Below, one piece after another: positions 36,497 to 45,675 of a stretch of 64,000 nucleotides of DNA. The notes below the pieces were generated by a model that saw only the letters and a list, made by a program, of their open reading frames with translations, was not told where the DNA came from and made no database searches. Numbering within the stretch: the first letter of the stretch is position 1; every line of letters begins with the position of its first letter. Origin of the DNA: Candidatus Faeciplasma pullistercoris (GTDB lineage: Bacteria > Bacillota > Clostridia > Oscillospirales > Ruminococcaceae); assembly GCA_018715525.1 (NCBI GenBank), contig DVLL01000021.1, positions 62,001 through 126,000 of the forward strand, given 5' to 3'. The position numbers and the translations under genes are program-made.

Positions 36497-39115
36497 ATGC
36501 CTTTGACCTATAAAGACGTTGACGTATCCCGGCTTTCAAAGGGAATGAGACAGTATTATGATCTGAAAATGCAGCACATGGACAGCATACTGTTTTTCAG
36601 GCTGGGAGACTTTTATGAGATGTTCTTTGACGATGCTTTACTGGTATCGAAGGAGCTTGAGCTCACTCTGACCTCAAAGGACTGCGGGCTTGATGATAAG
36701 GCGCCGATGTGCGGCGTGCCGTATCACGCAAGCGAGATATACATAAAAAAACTGCTTGACAAGGGATACAGCGTTGTCATATGTGAGCAGCTTGAGGATC
36801 CTGCGACTGCTAAAGGAATAGTGAAGAGGGACGTCATAAGAATAGTTACTCCCGGAACCTTAATTGAGAGCAACATGCTTGATGAAAGCCGCAACAACTG
36901 GCTTGGATGCATATACCTTGAGGCTGGAACGGTCGCCATATGCTTTGCCGATCTGTCAACAGGCGAGGCGCATTTGTATAAGTCCTCGGAAAAGGATGTT
37001 GAATCATACATAATCAATCGTCTTTCAAGGTACTCGCCCGTAGAGGTATTGTGCCAGCCGAAGTTTTCCAGGCTGGAACGAGTCTCAAAGTTTATTTCAG
37101 ACAAGCTTTCTGCTTCTGTCAGAGTGGTCGGAGAGATTGAGTTTGACTACTCGCTGAATAAGGAAAAGGTAATGCGTCAGTTTTCAAATGACGCTTTTTC
37201 CAAGCTTGGGCTCGGTCAGGATGACCCTGAGGCAAAGGTTTGCGCCGCTCTGTTCAGCTTTATCGAGGAAACCCAGCGCACGGGTGTCGCGAGATTTATT
37301 TCTATCGAGCTTCATACTGAGGACAAGATAATGTCCTTAGGGTATACCGCAAGAAACAACCTCGAAATATTCAAGACTTTGCGCAATGGTGAGAAAAAGG
37401 GCTCGCTCTTGTGGGTGCTTGACAGAACCAAGACGTCTATGGGCAAAAGAATGCTTAAATCGTACCTTGATCAGCCGCTCACAAGCCCGTTTAAGATCAT
37501 AAGGCGTCTTGACGCCGTTGAGGCTATGTATTCCAACGTGTCTCTATTGGGCAAGCTCCGTTCAGAGCTTGAAGGCGTATATGACCTCGAGAGGCTGATG
37601 ACAAGGATCATCTATAAGACAGCCTCCGCTCACGATCTGAAAGCGTTGTCATGTACAGCGTCAAGGCTTCCTGATATCAAGGATATTCTATCACAGGTAA
37701 ACTCTGAGCTTGTGTCTTCGCTTAATTCTGAGATATCAACTCTCGAGGACGTCTCAAATCTCATAGAAAACGCGCTTTCCGATAATCTTCCTCAGAACCT
37801 CAAGGACGGCGGAGTTATCAGAGACGGTTTCAACGATGAGCTTGACCGACTTCGCAAAATCGCAGGAGGCGGCAGAGAGCTTTTAGACGGAATTGAGGCG
37901 CGCGAGCGGGAAAGAACGGGCATTAAAAACTTAAAGATAGGCTATAACCGTGTATTCGGATACTATATAGAGGTCACCAAGTCGTTTTACGATATGGTGC
38001 CGAATGATTACATAAGAAAGCAGACTCTCGCGAACGCTGAGAGGTTTATAACCGAGGAGCTTAAGGATGCAGAAAATACAATTTTAAGCGCCTCTGACAA
38101 GATAATCGCGCTTGAGACGGAAATATTCTCGGAGGTACGCGACTACGCTGCGCAAAAGCTGTCCGAGGTTCAAAAAACCGCAGTCGCGATCGCGCACATA
38201 GATGTCCTCTCTTCATTTGCGCAGGTTGCCGTCACAAATAATTACGCGAAACCCGAAATCGCCATTGACGGCATAATCAACATCAAAAACGGCCGTCACC
38301 CCGTAGTCGAGCTGATGCTTGACGACGGGCTGTTTGTCCCTAACGACAGCTATCTGGACTTAACAGACAACCGCATGATAGTTTTGACCGGTCCTAATAT
38401 GTCCGGCAAATCAACTTTTATGAGGCAGGTCGCGCTTATCACACTTATGGCTCAGATAGGCTCGTTTGTCCCTGCCGACTACGCCAAAATTTCCGTGGTA
38501 GATCAGATTTTTACGCGAGTAGGAGCGTCAGACGACCTAACCGCCGGACAGTCGACCTTCATGGTTGAGATGAGTGAGGTCGCGGACATAGTGAAAAACG
38601 CCACCAAGAACAGCCTTGTGATCCTTGACGAGGTTGGCAGAGGAACCTCTACCTTTGACGGCATAAGCATAGCGAGAAGTGTGGCTGAGTATATCGCCAA
38701 TTCTAAAAAAATCGGCTGCAAGACACTTTTCGCAACTCACTACCATGAGCTCACCGAGCTTGAGGCGAGCTGTCAGGGCGTAAAAAATTACAGTGTCGCG
38801 GTGAACCGCGGCTCGGACGGAATCAGATTCTTAAGAAAAATCGTCAGAGGAGGAGTGGATCAGTCCTACGGCATAGAGGTGGCCAAGCTTGCCGGACTGC
38901 CCGAAGCTATTCTTAGGCGTGCGAAAGAGATACTCTCAGAGCTTGAGGAAAAGTCAGAGCTTGGAAAGCATGAGGTGCGCGAGGAAGATGCGCAGATATC
39001 CTTTGGCGCGATAGACAGCAGTAATGTTGTTGATATGCTTCGCAAGACAAACATTGACGAGCTTTCCGATACCGAACTCAGGGAATTTATCAAGGGCATA
39101 GTCAAGTATATTTAG
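36497..39115 (+). CDS. mutS: DNA mismatch repair protein MutS
   Basis: FFRLGDFYEMF; TGPNMSGKSTFMRQ; DEVGRGTSTFDG. Confidence 0.98.
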   Translation: MPLTYKDVDVSRLSKGMRQYYDLKMQHMDSILFFRLGDFYEMFFDDALLVSKELELTLTSKDCGLDDKAPMCGVPYHASEIYIKKLLDKGYSVVICEQLEDPATAKGIVKRDVIRIVTPGTLIESNMLDESRNNWLGCIYLEAGTVAICFADLSTGEAHLYKSSEKDVESYIINRLSRYSPVEVLCQPKFSRLERVSKFISDKLSASVRVVGEIEFDYSLNKEKVMRQFSNDAFSKLGLGQDDPEAKVCAALFSFIEETQRTGVARFISIELHTEDKIMSLGYTARNNLEIFKTLRNGEKKGSLLWVLDRTKTSMGKRMLKSYLDQPLTSPFKIIRRLDAVEAMYSNVSLLGKLRSELEGVYDLERLMTRIIYKTASAHDLKALSCTASRLPDIKDILSQVNSELVSSLNSEISTLEDVSNLIENALSDNLPQNLKDGGVIRDGFNDELDRLRKIAGGGRELLDGIEARERERTGIKNLKIGYNRVFGYYIEVTKSFYDMVPNDYIRKQTLANAERFITEELKDAENTILSASDKIIALETEIFSEVRDYAAQKLSEVQKTAVAIAHIDVLSSFAQVAVTNNYAKPEIAIDGIINIKNGRHPVVELMLDDGLFVPNDSYLDLTDNRMIVLTGPNMSGKSTFMRQVALITLMAQIGSFVPADYAKISVVDQIFTRVGASDDLTAGQSTFMVEMSEVADIVKNATKNSLVILDEVGRGTSTFDGISIARSVAEYIANSKKIGCKTLFATHYHELTELEASCQGVKNYSVAVNRGSDGIRFLRKIVRGGVDQSYGIEVAKLAGLPEAILRRAKEILSELEEKSELGKHEVREEDAQISFGAIDSSNVVDMLRKTNIDELSDTELREFIKGIVKYI

Positions 39116-39125
39116 CGGAGAGAAA

Positions 39126-41207
39126 ATGGACAGGGTTCACAATCATAATAAAATTCATGTTTTGGACAAGAGCGTGTACGAGCTTATTGCCGCGGGAGAG
39201 GTAGTAGATCGCCCCGCGTCAGTTGTCAAAGAGATGGTGGAGAACTCCATTGACGCCGGAGCTACTAAGATTACGGTGGAGATCAAGAACGGCGGAAAGC
39301 TCTACATAAGGATAACTGACAACGGCTGCGGAATGTCAAAGGAGGATGTACCGCTTGCCTTTGTTCGTCATGCCACCAGCAAGATAGCTGTCAAGGAAGA
39401 TCTTGACAGGATAGGTACACTTGGCTTCAGGGGAGAAGCTCTTGCGTCGGTCAGCGCCGTGTCAAAGGTACAGGTTATGACTAAGCCGAGAGATGAGGAG
39501 CTTGGATATCTGTATGTGATAGAGGCGGGCGAGGAGATAAAGTCAGAGACAATAGGCTGCCCTGACGGCACTACCTTTGTCATAAGGGATTTATTTTATA
39601 ACATTCCTGCCCGTCAGAAATTCATGAAAAAGGATCTGACTGAGGCAAATGCTATCGCCGCAACGCTTTCAAAGCTCGCGTTGTCTCATCCAGAGGTTTC
39701 AATAAAATTTATAAGGGAGAATAGAACCGACTTTGTAACTCCCGGAGATGGCAAGCTCCTTTCATGTATCTACACTATACTTGGTGCTGAGTTCCACGAT
39801 AATTGTATACCGGTGGATTACAGCTTTAACGGAATACATGTGTCAGGCTACTGCACCAGACCGCTTGCCTCAAAGGCAACAAGAGGCTATCAAAATTTCT
39901 TCGTAAATCACAGGTATGTTCGCAGCGCGACCTGTATTCACGCTCTTGAGGAGGCTTACAAAGACTTGATTATGATCGGGAAGTTCCCGGGCTGCGTGAT
40001 AAATTTAGATGTAGACCCTGATTTTGTGGACGTCAATACTCATCCTACCAAGCTTGAGGTAAGGTTCAAGGATGAAAAGGATGTCTACACAGCTGTCTAC
40101 TTTGCCGCGAAGAACTCGCTGGCGGTCTATGATTCTCCTGCCAAAATAGAGCTAAGGTCTCCCACAGACAGGCGTGGCTTTGACAGCTTTTCGACTGTGA
40201 AGGATTACGATTCTCACGAAGCGGCCGAGCAGATGACACTAAGTAGTTACCCTGTCGTTAATCCATTTGGAGCCGGAAAGGACAGCTATACATTTGTTTC
40301 CGCTGAGGAGGGAATACTTTCGGCAATGTCCGACTATAAGCCTGTTGTTAAGTCGGACGACTCGCAGAGTAAAAAGACTGATTCGCCAAAGCCGGATACT
40401 CTTGACGGCTTTAAGTTTATCAGCGCAAAGTCGATAGCAAGGAAGAGCCCTGCCGGCGACAGCGTCTCACCGGAAAAGCCTCAAAATGATTCCACAGTAT
40501 GCAACGCTGATTCACTTGACGCCGATAAAGAAAGTATTTTGCAAAATGGTAAAGCTGCCGAGCCGGAAGCGGTAAATATCGACGCATTACCGCAAAAGTC
40601 AGCTATAAACGAAACTCTGCCGTCAGACCCTGATATCAGGGTGATAGGTGAGGTGTTTAAAACCTACATAATCGCCGAGTCTGGCTCTGATATAGTTCTT
40701 ATAGACAAGCATGCCGCTCATGAGAGGTACATTTATGAGCAGCTTAAAAAGAATACAGACGAGCTTGATATGCAGCTTCTCATGAATGAGGTAAATACGT
40801 CTGTTCCGTACGAGATATACGACGCGCTTTCCGGACATATTGAGGATTGCAGAAGACTTGGGGTAGGTATCAGGCTTTATGATCCCCCGAACATTTCGGT
40901 CTACGGCATACCTACGATAGCGGGAGACATTGACCCGATTGAGATTGTTGGGAAGCTGTCAGAATGCTTTGCTCGAGGTGAGTCGGATTCGGCAAAGCTG
41001 TCAGCAACTGAGTTCTTTGACGGGCTGTATCATTCTATTGCCTGCAAGGCGGCGATAAAAGCGAACAGCGAAACAAGGCTTCCTGAGCTTGAAAAGCTTG
41101 TAGAAATTATAACCGAGGATGACTTAAGATACTGTCCTCATGGAAGACCTATTCTTACAAAGCTTTCAAAGCGTGAGATAGAAAAGATGTTCAAAAGGAT
41201 AGTATAG
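39126..41207 (+). CDS. mutL: DNA mismatch repair protein MutL
   Basis: AAGEVVDRPASVVKEMVENSIDAGA; GFRGEALASV; DKHAAHERYIYE. Confidence 0.97.
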   Translation: MDRVHNHNKIHVLDKSVYELIAAGEVVDRPASVVKEMVENSIDAGATKITVEIKNGGKLYIRITDNGCGMSKEDVPLAFVRHATSKIAVKEDLDRIGTLGFRGEALASVSAVSKVQVMTKPRDEELGYLYVIEAGEEIKSETIGCPDGTTFVIRDLFYNIPARQKFMKKDLTEANAIAATLSKLALSHPEVSIKFIRENRTDFVTPGDGKLLSCIYTILGAEFHDNCIPVDYSFNGIHVSGYCTRPLASKATRGYQNFFVNHRYVRSATCIHALEEAYKDLIMIGKFPGCVINLDVDPDFVDVNTHPTKLEVRFKDEKDVYTAVYFAAKNSLAVYDSPAKIELRSPTDRRGFDSFSTVKDYDSHEAAEQMTLSSYPVVNPFGAGKDSYTFVSAEEGILSAMSDYKPVVKSDDSQSKKTDSPKPDTLDGFKFISAKSIARKSPAGDSVSPEKPQNDSTVCNADSLDADKESILQNGKAAEPEAVNIDALPQKSAINETLPSDPDIRVIGEVFKTYIIAESGSDIVLIDKHAAHERYIYEQLKKNTDELDMQLLMNEVNTSVPYEIYDALSGHIEDCRRLGVGIRLYDPPNISVYGIPTIAGDIDPIEIVGKLSECFARGESDSAKLSATEFFDGLYHSIACKAAIKANSETRLPELEKLVEIITEDDLRYCPHGRPILTKLSKREIEKMFKRIV

Positions 41208-41208
41208 C

Positions 41209-42171
41209 ATGCGTAAAATTCCACTTATTGTCGTTTGCGGGCCTACCGCTTCAGGCAAGACTGCTTTAGCTGTGTCGCTCGCAAAGATATTTAACTGCGA
41301 GATAGTGTCAGCCGACTCTATGCAGATATATAAGCAGATGCAGATAGCCACTGCCAAGCCGACGCCTGAAGAGCAGCAGAATATAAAGCATCATCTGATT
41401 GACTTCTTGGAGCCTGACGAGGATTTTTCCGTAGCCGATTATGTCCGCTTAGCTAAGGACTGCATAGAAAAAATTTATTACAGCGGCAAAACGCCTCTTT
41501 TGTGCGGAGGAACCGGGCTCTATATATCATCGCTTGTGGATAATATATCCTTTGACGATACCTGCGCTTCGACTGAACTAAGACGCGAACTAAGCGATTT
41601 AGCTAAGGAAAAGGGCGGGGAATATCTTTTAGAAATGCTCTCCGCATTTGACCCGGAGACTGCATCAAGGCTTCATCCGAATAATATTACCAGAATAATC
41701 AGGGCGATCGAGGTGTACCGGGTTTCCGGAATTACCATGAGTGAAGCCGTGAGTAATTCAAGGCATGAGTCGCCCTACGACACCTGCATGATAGGCATAA
41801 CATGCTATGACAGAAGCAAGCTGTATGACAGGATCAACCTAAGAGTCGACAGGATGATGGAGGCTGGGCTTTTGGACGAGGCTAAGGCAGTTTTAAGCAA
41901 CCCAAGGCTGAAGACAGCCTATCAGGCGATAGGCTACAAGGAGCTAAAGCGCTATTTCGACAATGAAGCTTCTTTGGAGGAGTGTATACAGAGTCTTAAG
42001 ATGTCAACGCGCAGATATGCCAAGCGGCAGCTTACATGGTTCAGGCGTGACGAAAGGATAAACTGGCTCTATACCGACCTTATCGGCTCTGTGCAGGGAC
42101 TTACTGAAGCCGCGGCTCAGATAATCAGAGATTCGGGAATTGTAAAAGTAAAGGCGGTGGAAAATCAGTGA
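41209..42171 (+). CDS. miaA: tRNA dimethylallyltransferase
   Basis: IVVCGPTASGKTALAV; SADSMQIYKQM; GGTGLYI. Confidence 0.97.
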   Translation: MRKIPLIVVCGPTASGKTALAVSLAKIFNCEIVSADSMQIYKQMQIATAKPTPEEQQNIKHHLIDFLEPDEDFSVADYVRLAKDCIEKIYYSGKTPLLCGGTGLYISSLVDNISFDDTCASTELRRELSDLAKEKGGEYLLEMLSAFDPETASRLHPNNITRIIRAIEVYRVSGITMSEAVSNSRHESPYDTCMIGITCYDRSKLYDRINLRVDRMMEAGLLDEAKAVLSNPRLKTAYQAIGYKELKRYFDNEASLEECIQSLKMSTRRYAKRQLTWFRRDERINWLYTDLIGSVQGLTEAAAQIIRDSGIVKVKAVENQ

Positions 42172-43424
42172 CGTATAGAAGAATAAGGGATACTCTGTTA
42201 TATATACTGATTTTCGGCTGTATTCTCGCAATAGTCATATCTCAGATATACCTTTTGTTTTCCCGTGAAAGCGAGACGGAGGATGCAGTCGAATTTACCG
42301 CAAGGAGCAGTATATCGTTTACCGGCGTTATCGTCAGAAACGAAAGCCTCGTATACTCTCAGAACGCCTCTGACGGAATTATAAATTATCTCGTAGAGGA
42401 CGGAAGCAGGCTTTCAAAGCAGTCAAATATTGCGACTATTTATAAAAGTTATGACCAGATCTACTATCGCTATATGATCGAAAGGCTTGAAAACGAGCTG
42501 GACGTCCTCGAAAGCGCCCAAAACAGGGGAACAACAGAGTATGTTCAGCCTGAGTTCATCTCCTCTCAAATATCCGAGATGTATAAATCCGTCCTTTCAG
42601 AAATTGTATCCGGCGATCTTACAGCACTTGATGAGGACAGACTTGAGCTTTTGAAGCTGATGTGCATATATAATGTTTCATCAAATGTTGAGGATGATTA
42701 TTCTGAAAGGATCGCTGAGCTTAACGCAGAGCTTGATGGATATCGGCGAGCCTTAGTGAACCCGATAGCGAATATCTCTGCCACAGACTCGGGATATTTT
42801 ACATCAGTTGTCGACGGCTATGAGTCTGACATCAGCATAGATGAGATAGACAGTATTACAACCGATAAGATACGGGAGATAATTTCCTATCCAATAAAGG
42901 AAAATGTAATAAGCTCTGATGTGATAGGTAAGGTGTTCAGCGACTATACCTGGAAGCTTATCGGAATCATAAACACAGATGACAGATTTTTCGTCAATCA
43001 AAGCTTTGATTTGATGTTTTCCTCTCTTGAAAAGACCTATAAGGGCTATGTCGAGAGCATCACTCCTACCGGAAACGGCAACGAAGCGATAATTATAGTA
43101 AGCTGCGATGAAATGGACGCGGATATAGCGGGATCGAGGGTGCTGGACGCTGAGTTACTTTTCGGCGAGTACACCGGAATAAAAGCACCGAGATCTGCCG
43201 TCAGGTTCGTAAACGACCAGCGCGGAGTGTATATTCTTGAGGGCGAGAAAATGGTGTTCAAAAAGCTTGACGTAATTTACGAGGGAAATGATTTTGTTCT
43301 GTCAAGGCAGGGACTTGACTCGGATTACCTTGAGCTTTATGACAGGGTGCTTTTAGACCCTGTGCCAACGGTCGAATATGACGCCTCAGACGCGCCTGAG
43401 GTCACTGCTGCAACGAGTGAGTAG
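42168..43424 (+). CDS. HlyD-like membrane-anchored protein
   Basis: GTG start overlapping miaA; one N-terminal TM; FTGVIVRNESLVYSQNASDGIINYLVEDGSRLSK biotinyl/lipoyl-like hairpin. Confidence 0.7.
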   Translation: MTYRRIRDTLLYILIFGCILAIVISQIYLLFSRESETEDAVEFTARSSISFTGVIVRNESLVYSQNASDGIINYLVEDGSRLSKQSNIATIYKSYDQIYYRYMIERLENELDVLESAQNRGTTEYVQPEFISSQISEMYKSVLSEIVSGDLTALDEDRLELLKLMCIYNVSSNVEDDYSERIAELNAELDGYRRALVNPIANISATDSGYFTSVVDGYESDISIDEIDSITTDKIREIISYPIKENVISSDVIGKVFSDYTWKLIGIINTDDRFFVNQSFDLMFSSLEKTYKGYVESITPTGNGNEAIIIVSCDEMDADIAGSRVLDAELLFGEYTGIKAPRSAVRFVNDQRGVYILEGEKMVFKKLDVIYEGNDFVLSRQGLDSDYLELYDRVLLDPVPTVEYDASDAPEVTAATSE

Positions 43425-43511
43425 ACTTCTTTGCCCGAAGCTGCTGAGACTACTTCTGAGTAAAAAGGAACTTAATACCGCTTAATTTTCGCAGTTTTTT
43501 CTCCTTTCATC

Positions 43512-43540
43512 TTGACATTATCGCTCAAATATAAGATAAT
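43512..43540 (+). promoter_or_regulatory. SigA-type promoter upstream of sepF
   Basis: TTGACA-17 nt-GATAAT. Confidence 0.7.
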
Positions 43541-43644
43541 AATTAGTATGAATAATCGTATTTAGATGGATATGTTTCTTTAGAGGGTAATTTGCTGTTG
43601 TCGCAATTATAAATTGCGTAAAATAATTTACACGGAGGGGCACT

Positions 43645-44061
43645 ATGAATATTATTGAATCTATCAAGAATATCTTTATGGGCGAGGAAGATGAGGATTA
43701 TCAGCCTATTGTAGACGATAGCTCCGAAAATGTCGATGTTGCCGAGGAAAGAAGAAATCGTGAGGTCAAAATAAACACCACTGCGACTGTTCAGATAGTT
43801 CTTTCAAGACCTACGGATTTTTCTGAGGTTCAGGCGATTGGCGACGATCTAAACAACCAGAAGACTGTTCTTCTGAACCTTGAGCTTGTAAAGGCTGACG
43901 AGGCCAAGAGGATACTTGACTTCCTTTACGGCGTTGCGTACGCCAACGGCTCTACAATTAAGATGACCGCTCAGAAGACCTTTGTTATCATGCCTAAGAA
44001 TGTCGGCTTCAGCGGCGTTGACCTTATGAGTGAGCTTGAAAACAACGGCTTTAGCTTTTAA
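43645..44061 (+). CDS. sepF: Cell division protein SepF
   Basis: VLSRPTDFSEVQAIGDDLNNQKTVLLNLELVKADEAKRILDFLYG. Confidence 0.93.
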   Translation: MNIIESIKNIFMGEEDEDYQPIVDDSSENVDVAEERRNREVKINTTATVQIVLSRPTDFSEVQAIGDDLNNQKTVLLNLELVKADEAKRILDFLYGVAYANGSTIKMTAQKTFVIMPKNVGFSGVDLMSELENNGFSF

Positions 44062-44076
44062 TGGGAAGTTTTTCCT

Positions 44077-44844
44077 GTGAGTTTAGCCGCAGAAATTAAA
44101 ATCCTTTCTTCAATGACGAGTGAAGAAAGGATTTTAACAAGACATATAATTGATCTTGCAAAGCAGGCGGACAACACCGGGCTTTTTCGCAGCAGTAATT
44201 TTCTTGACGAAAGGCAGCAGTTTATTTGTTCGGCGTGTCTGAATAAGGAAGGTTACTCCGGCTTTGAAAGTAACGGAGGTTTTCCTGACGCCGAAAGAAG
44301 AGTCATTTTATTTCACGGTTATGGCGAAAAGCTGCCGTTTACTCCTGTGGTATTTAACTATCGCAGCGAGGACAGGCCTTCTCATCGAGATTTTCTCGGC
44401 TCTTTGATGGCGCTTGAAATCAAGCGGGAAATGATAGGTGATATTCTGGTCGGAAAAAGCAGAACCGTGGTTTTTGCCATGAATGCAGTGCTGCCTCTGA
44501 TCGAAGATATAGTAAAAATAGGACGGACGGGTGTAAAAATCAGCTATGATTTTTGTCCCGGTGACATTCCTGTTCAGGAACACGAGAAAATAGATGCGAC
44601 GGTAAAGTCGCTCCGCTTAGACTCTGTTTTGTCCGCTGCCGTAAAGCTGTCTCGGGAAAAAACTCAGGAGCTGATAAGGTCGAATGGAGCAGTGCTAAAC
44701 CATGTCACGACGTTTGAGCCGAATGAAAAGGTGGACGAGGGCGACGTCTTTTCGGTAAGAGGAATGGGAAAATTTCGTCTTGAAGAGGTCGGCGGCATGT
44801 CAAAAAAAGAAAGAATCTTTATTACCATACAAAAGTACAAATAA
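44077..44844 (+). CDS. YlmH family RNA-binding protein (S4 domain)
   Basis: LRLDSVLSAAVKLSREKTQELIRSNGAVLNHVTTFEPNEKVDEGDVFSVRGMGKFRL. Confidence 0.88.
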   Translation: MSLAAEIKILSSMTSEERILTRHIIDLAKQADNTGLFRSSNFLDERQQFICSACLNKEGYSGFESNGGFPDAERRVILFHGYGEKLPFTPVVFNYRSEDRPSHRDFLGSLMALEIKREMIGDILVGKSRTVVFAMNAVLPLIEDIVKIGRTGVKISYDFCPGDIPVQEHEKIDATVKSLRLDSVLSAAVKLSREKTQELIRSNGAVLNHVTTFEPNEKVDEGDVFSVRGMGKFRLEEVGGMSKKERIFITIQKYK

Positions 44845-44855
44845 ATCTAAGGAGG

Positions 44856-45650
44856 ATGCGCATGAACCCTAAAGACATAGTTTCCAAGAGGTTTGAAAAG
44901 GGCACTTTCGGCTACAAGCCGGAGGAGGTAGACGAATATCTCAAGGAAATCGCTGTAACGCTTGCTAACGCCATTAAAGAAAAGGAAGAAAACGAAGCCA
45001 AGATTGTAAAGCTTGTTGAGAGGATAAACGAATACCGCAATGATGAGGACGCCATAAGGGACGCGCTGCTTGTGGCTCAGAAAGAGGGCAACAGGATAAT
45101 CGCCGCTGCCAAGGAAGAAGCAGCTAAGATTGTCGGTGACGCGCAGGTCAGAAGAGATACGCTCCTTGCCGAGATAACTAACGATTGCGACGCTCTCAAG
45201 AGAGCTGAGGTTGAAAAGATAGCCGTTGCCATCAAGGAGGAAAACGACAAGCTGAACGCTGTTGTGGCTGCTTCGAAGACTCAGACTGAGCTTCAGACAG
45301 ATAAGCTCAATAAGCTCAAGGTAGAAATAACCGACTTTAAGAAAAAGATACTTATGGTGCTTGAGGAGCAGATTAAGATCACGTCTTCTCTGCCTGAGCT
45401 ATCTGACGAGGAGATAAAGAAGATTGTATCCGGTCAGGTAAGGACTGTTCAGCCTGAGCCTAAGCCGGCAGATCCAAAGCCTGCCGAACCCAGGCCCGCT
45501 TCGACGCAGACTCCGGCTACCGCAGCGAAAAAGCCAGGTACGGACAAGTCACGGCAGATTCCCTCTTTCGGCTTCCCTGAGGGCGGATATAAGAAGCAGG
45601 ACTTTTCAACTACCGAGCTCAAGTTCGGACATAACTTAAATAAGAAATAA
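44856..45650 (+). CDS. divIVA: DivIVA domain protein
   Basis: MNPKDIVSKRFEKGTFGYKPEEVDEYLKEIA. Confidence 0.88.
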   Translation: MRMNPKDIVSKRFEKGTFGYKPEEVDEYLKEIAVTLANAIKEKEENEAKIVKLVERINEYRNDEDAIRDALLVAQKEGNRIIAAAKEEAAKIVGDAQVRRDTLLAEITNDCDALKRAEVEKIAVAIKEENDKLNAVVAASKTQTELQTDKLNKLKVEITDFKKKILMVLEEQIKITSSLPELSDEEIKKIVSGQVRTVQPEPKPADPKPAEPRPASTQTPATAAKKPGTDKSRQIPSFGFPEGGYKKQDFSTTELKFGHNLNKK

Positions 45651-45675
45651 ATTCATCAGCACAAGGGGAATAATT

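Noticed and set aside
45651-45675. T-box upstream of ileS
   Set aside because: Only a 25-bp gap with an SD; no room for a T-box leader.
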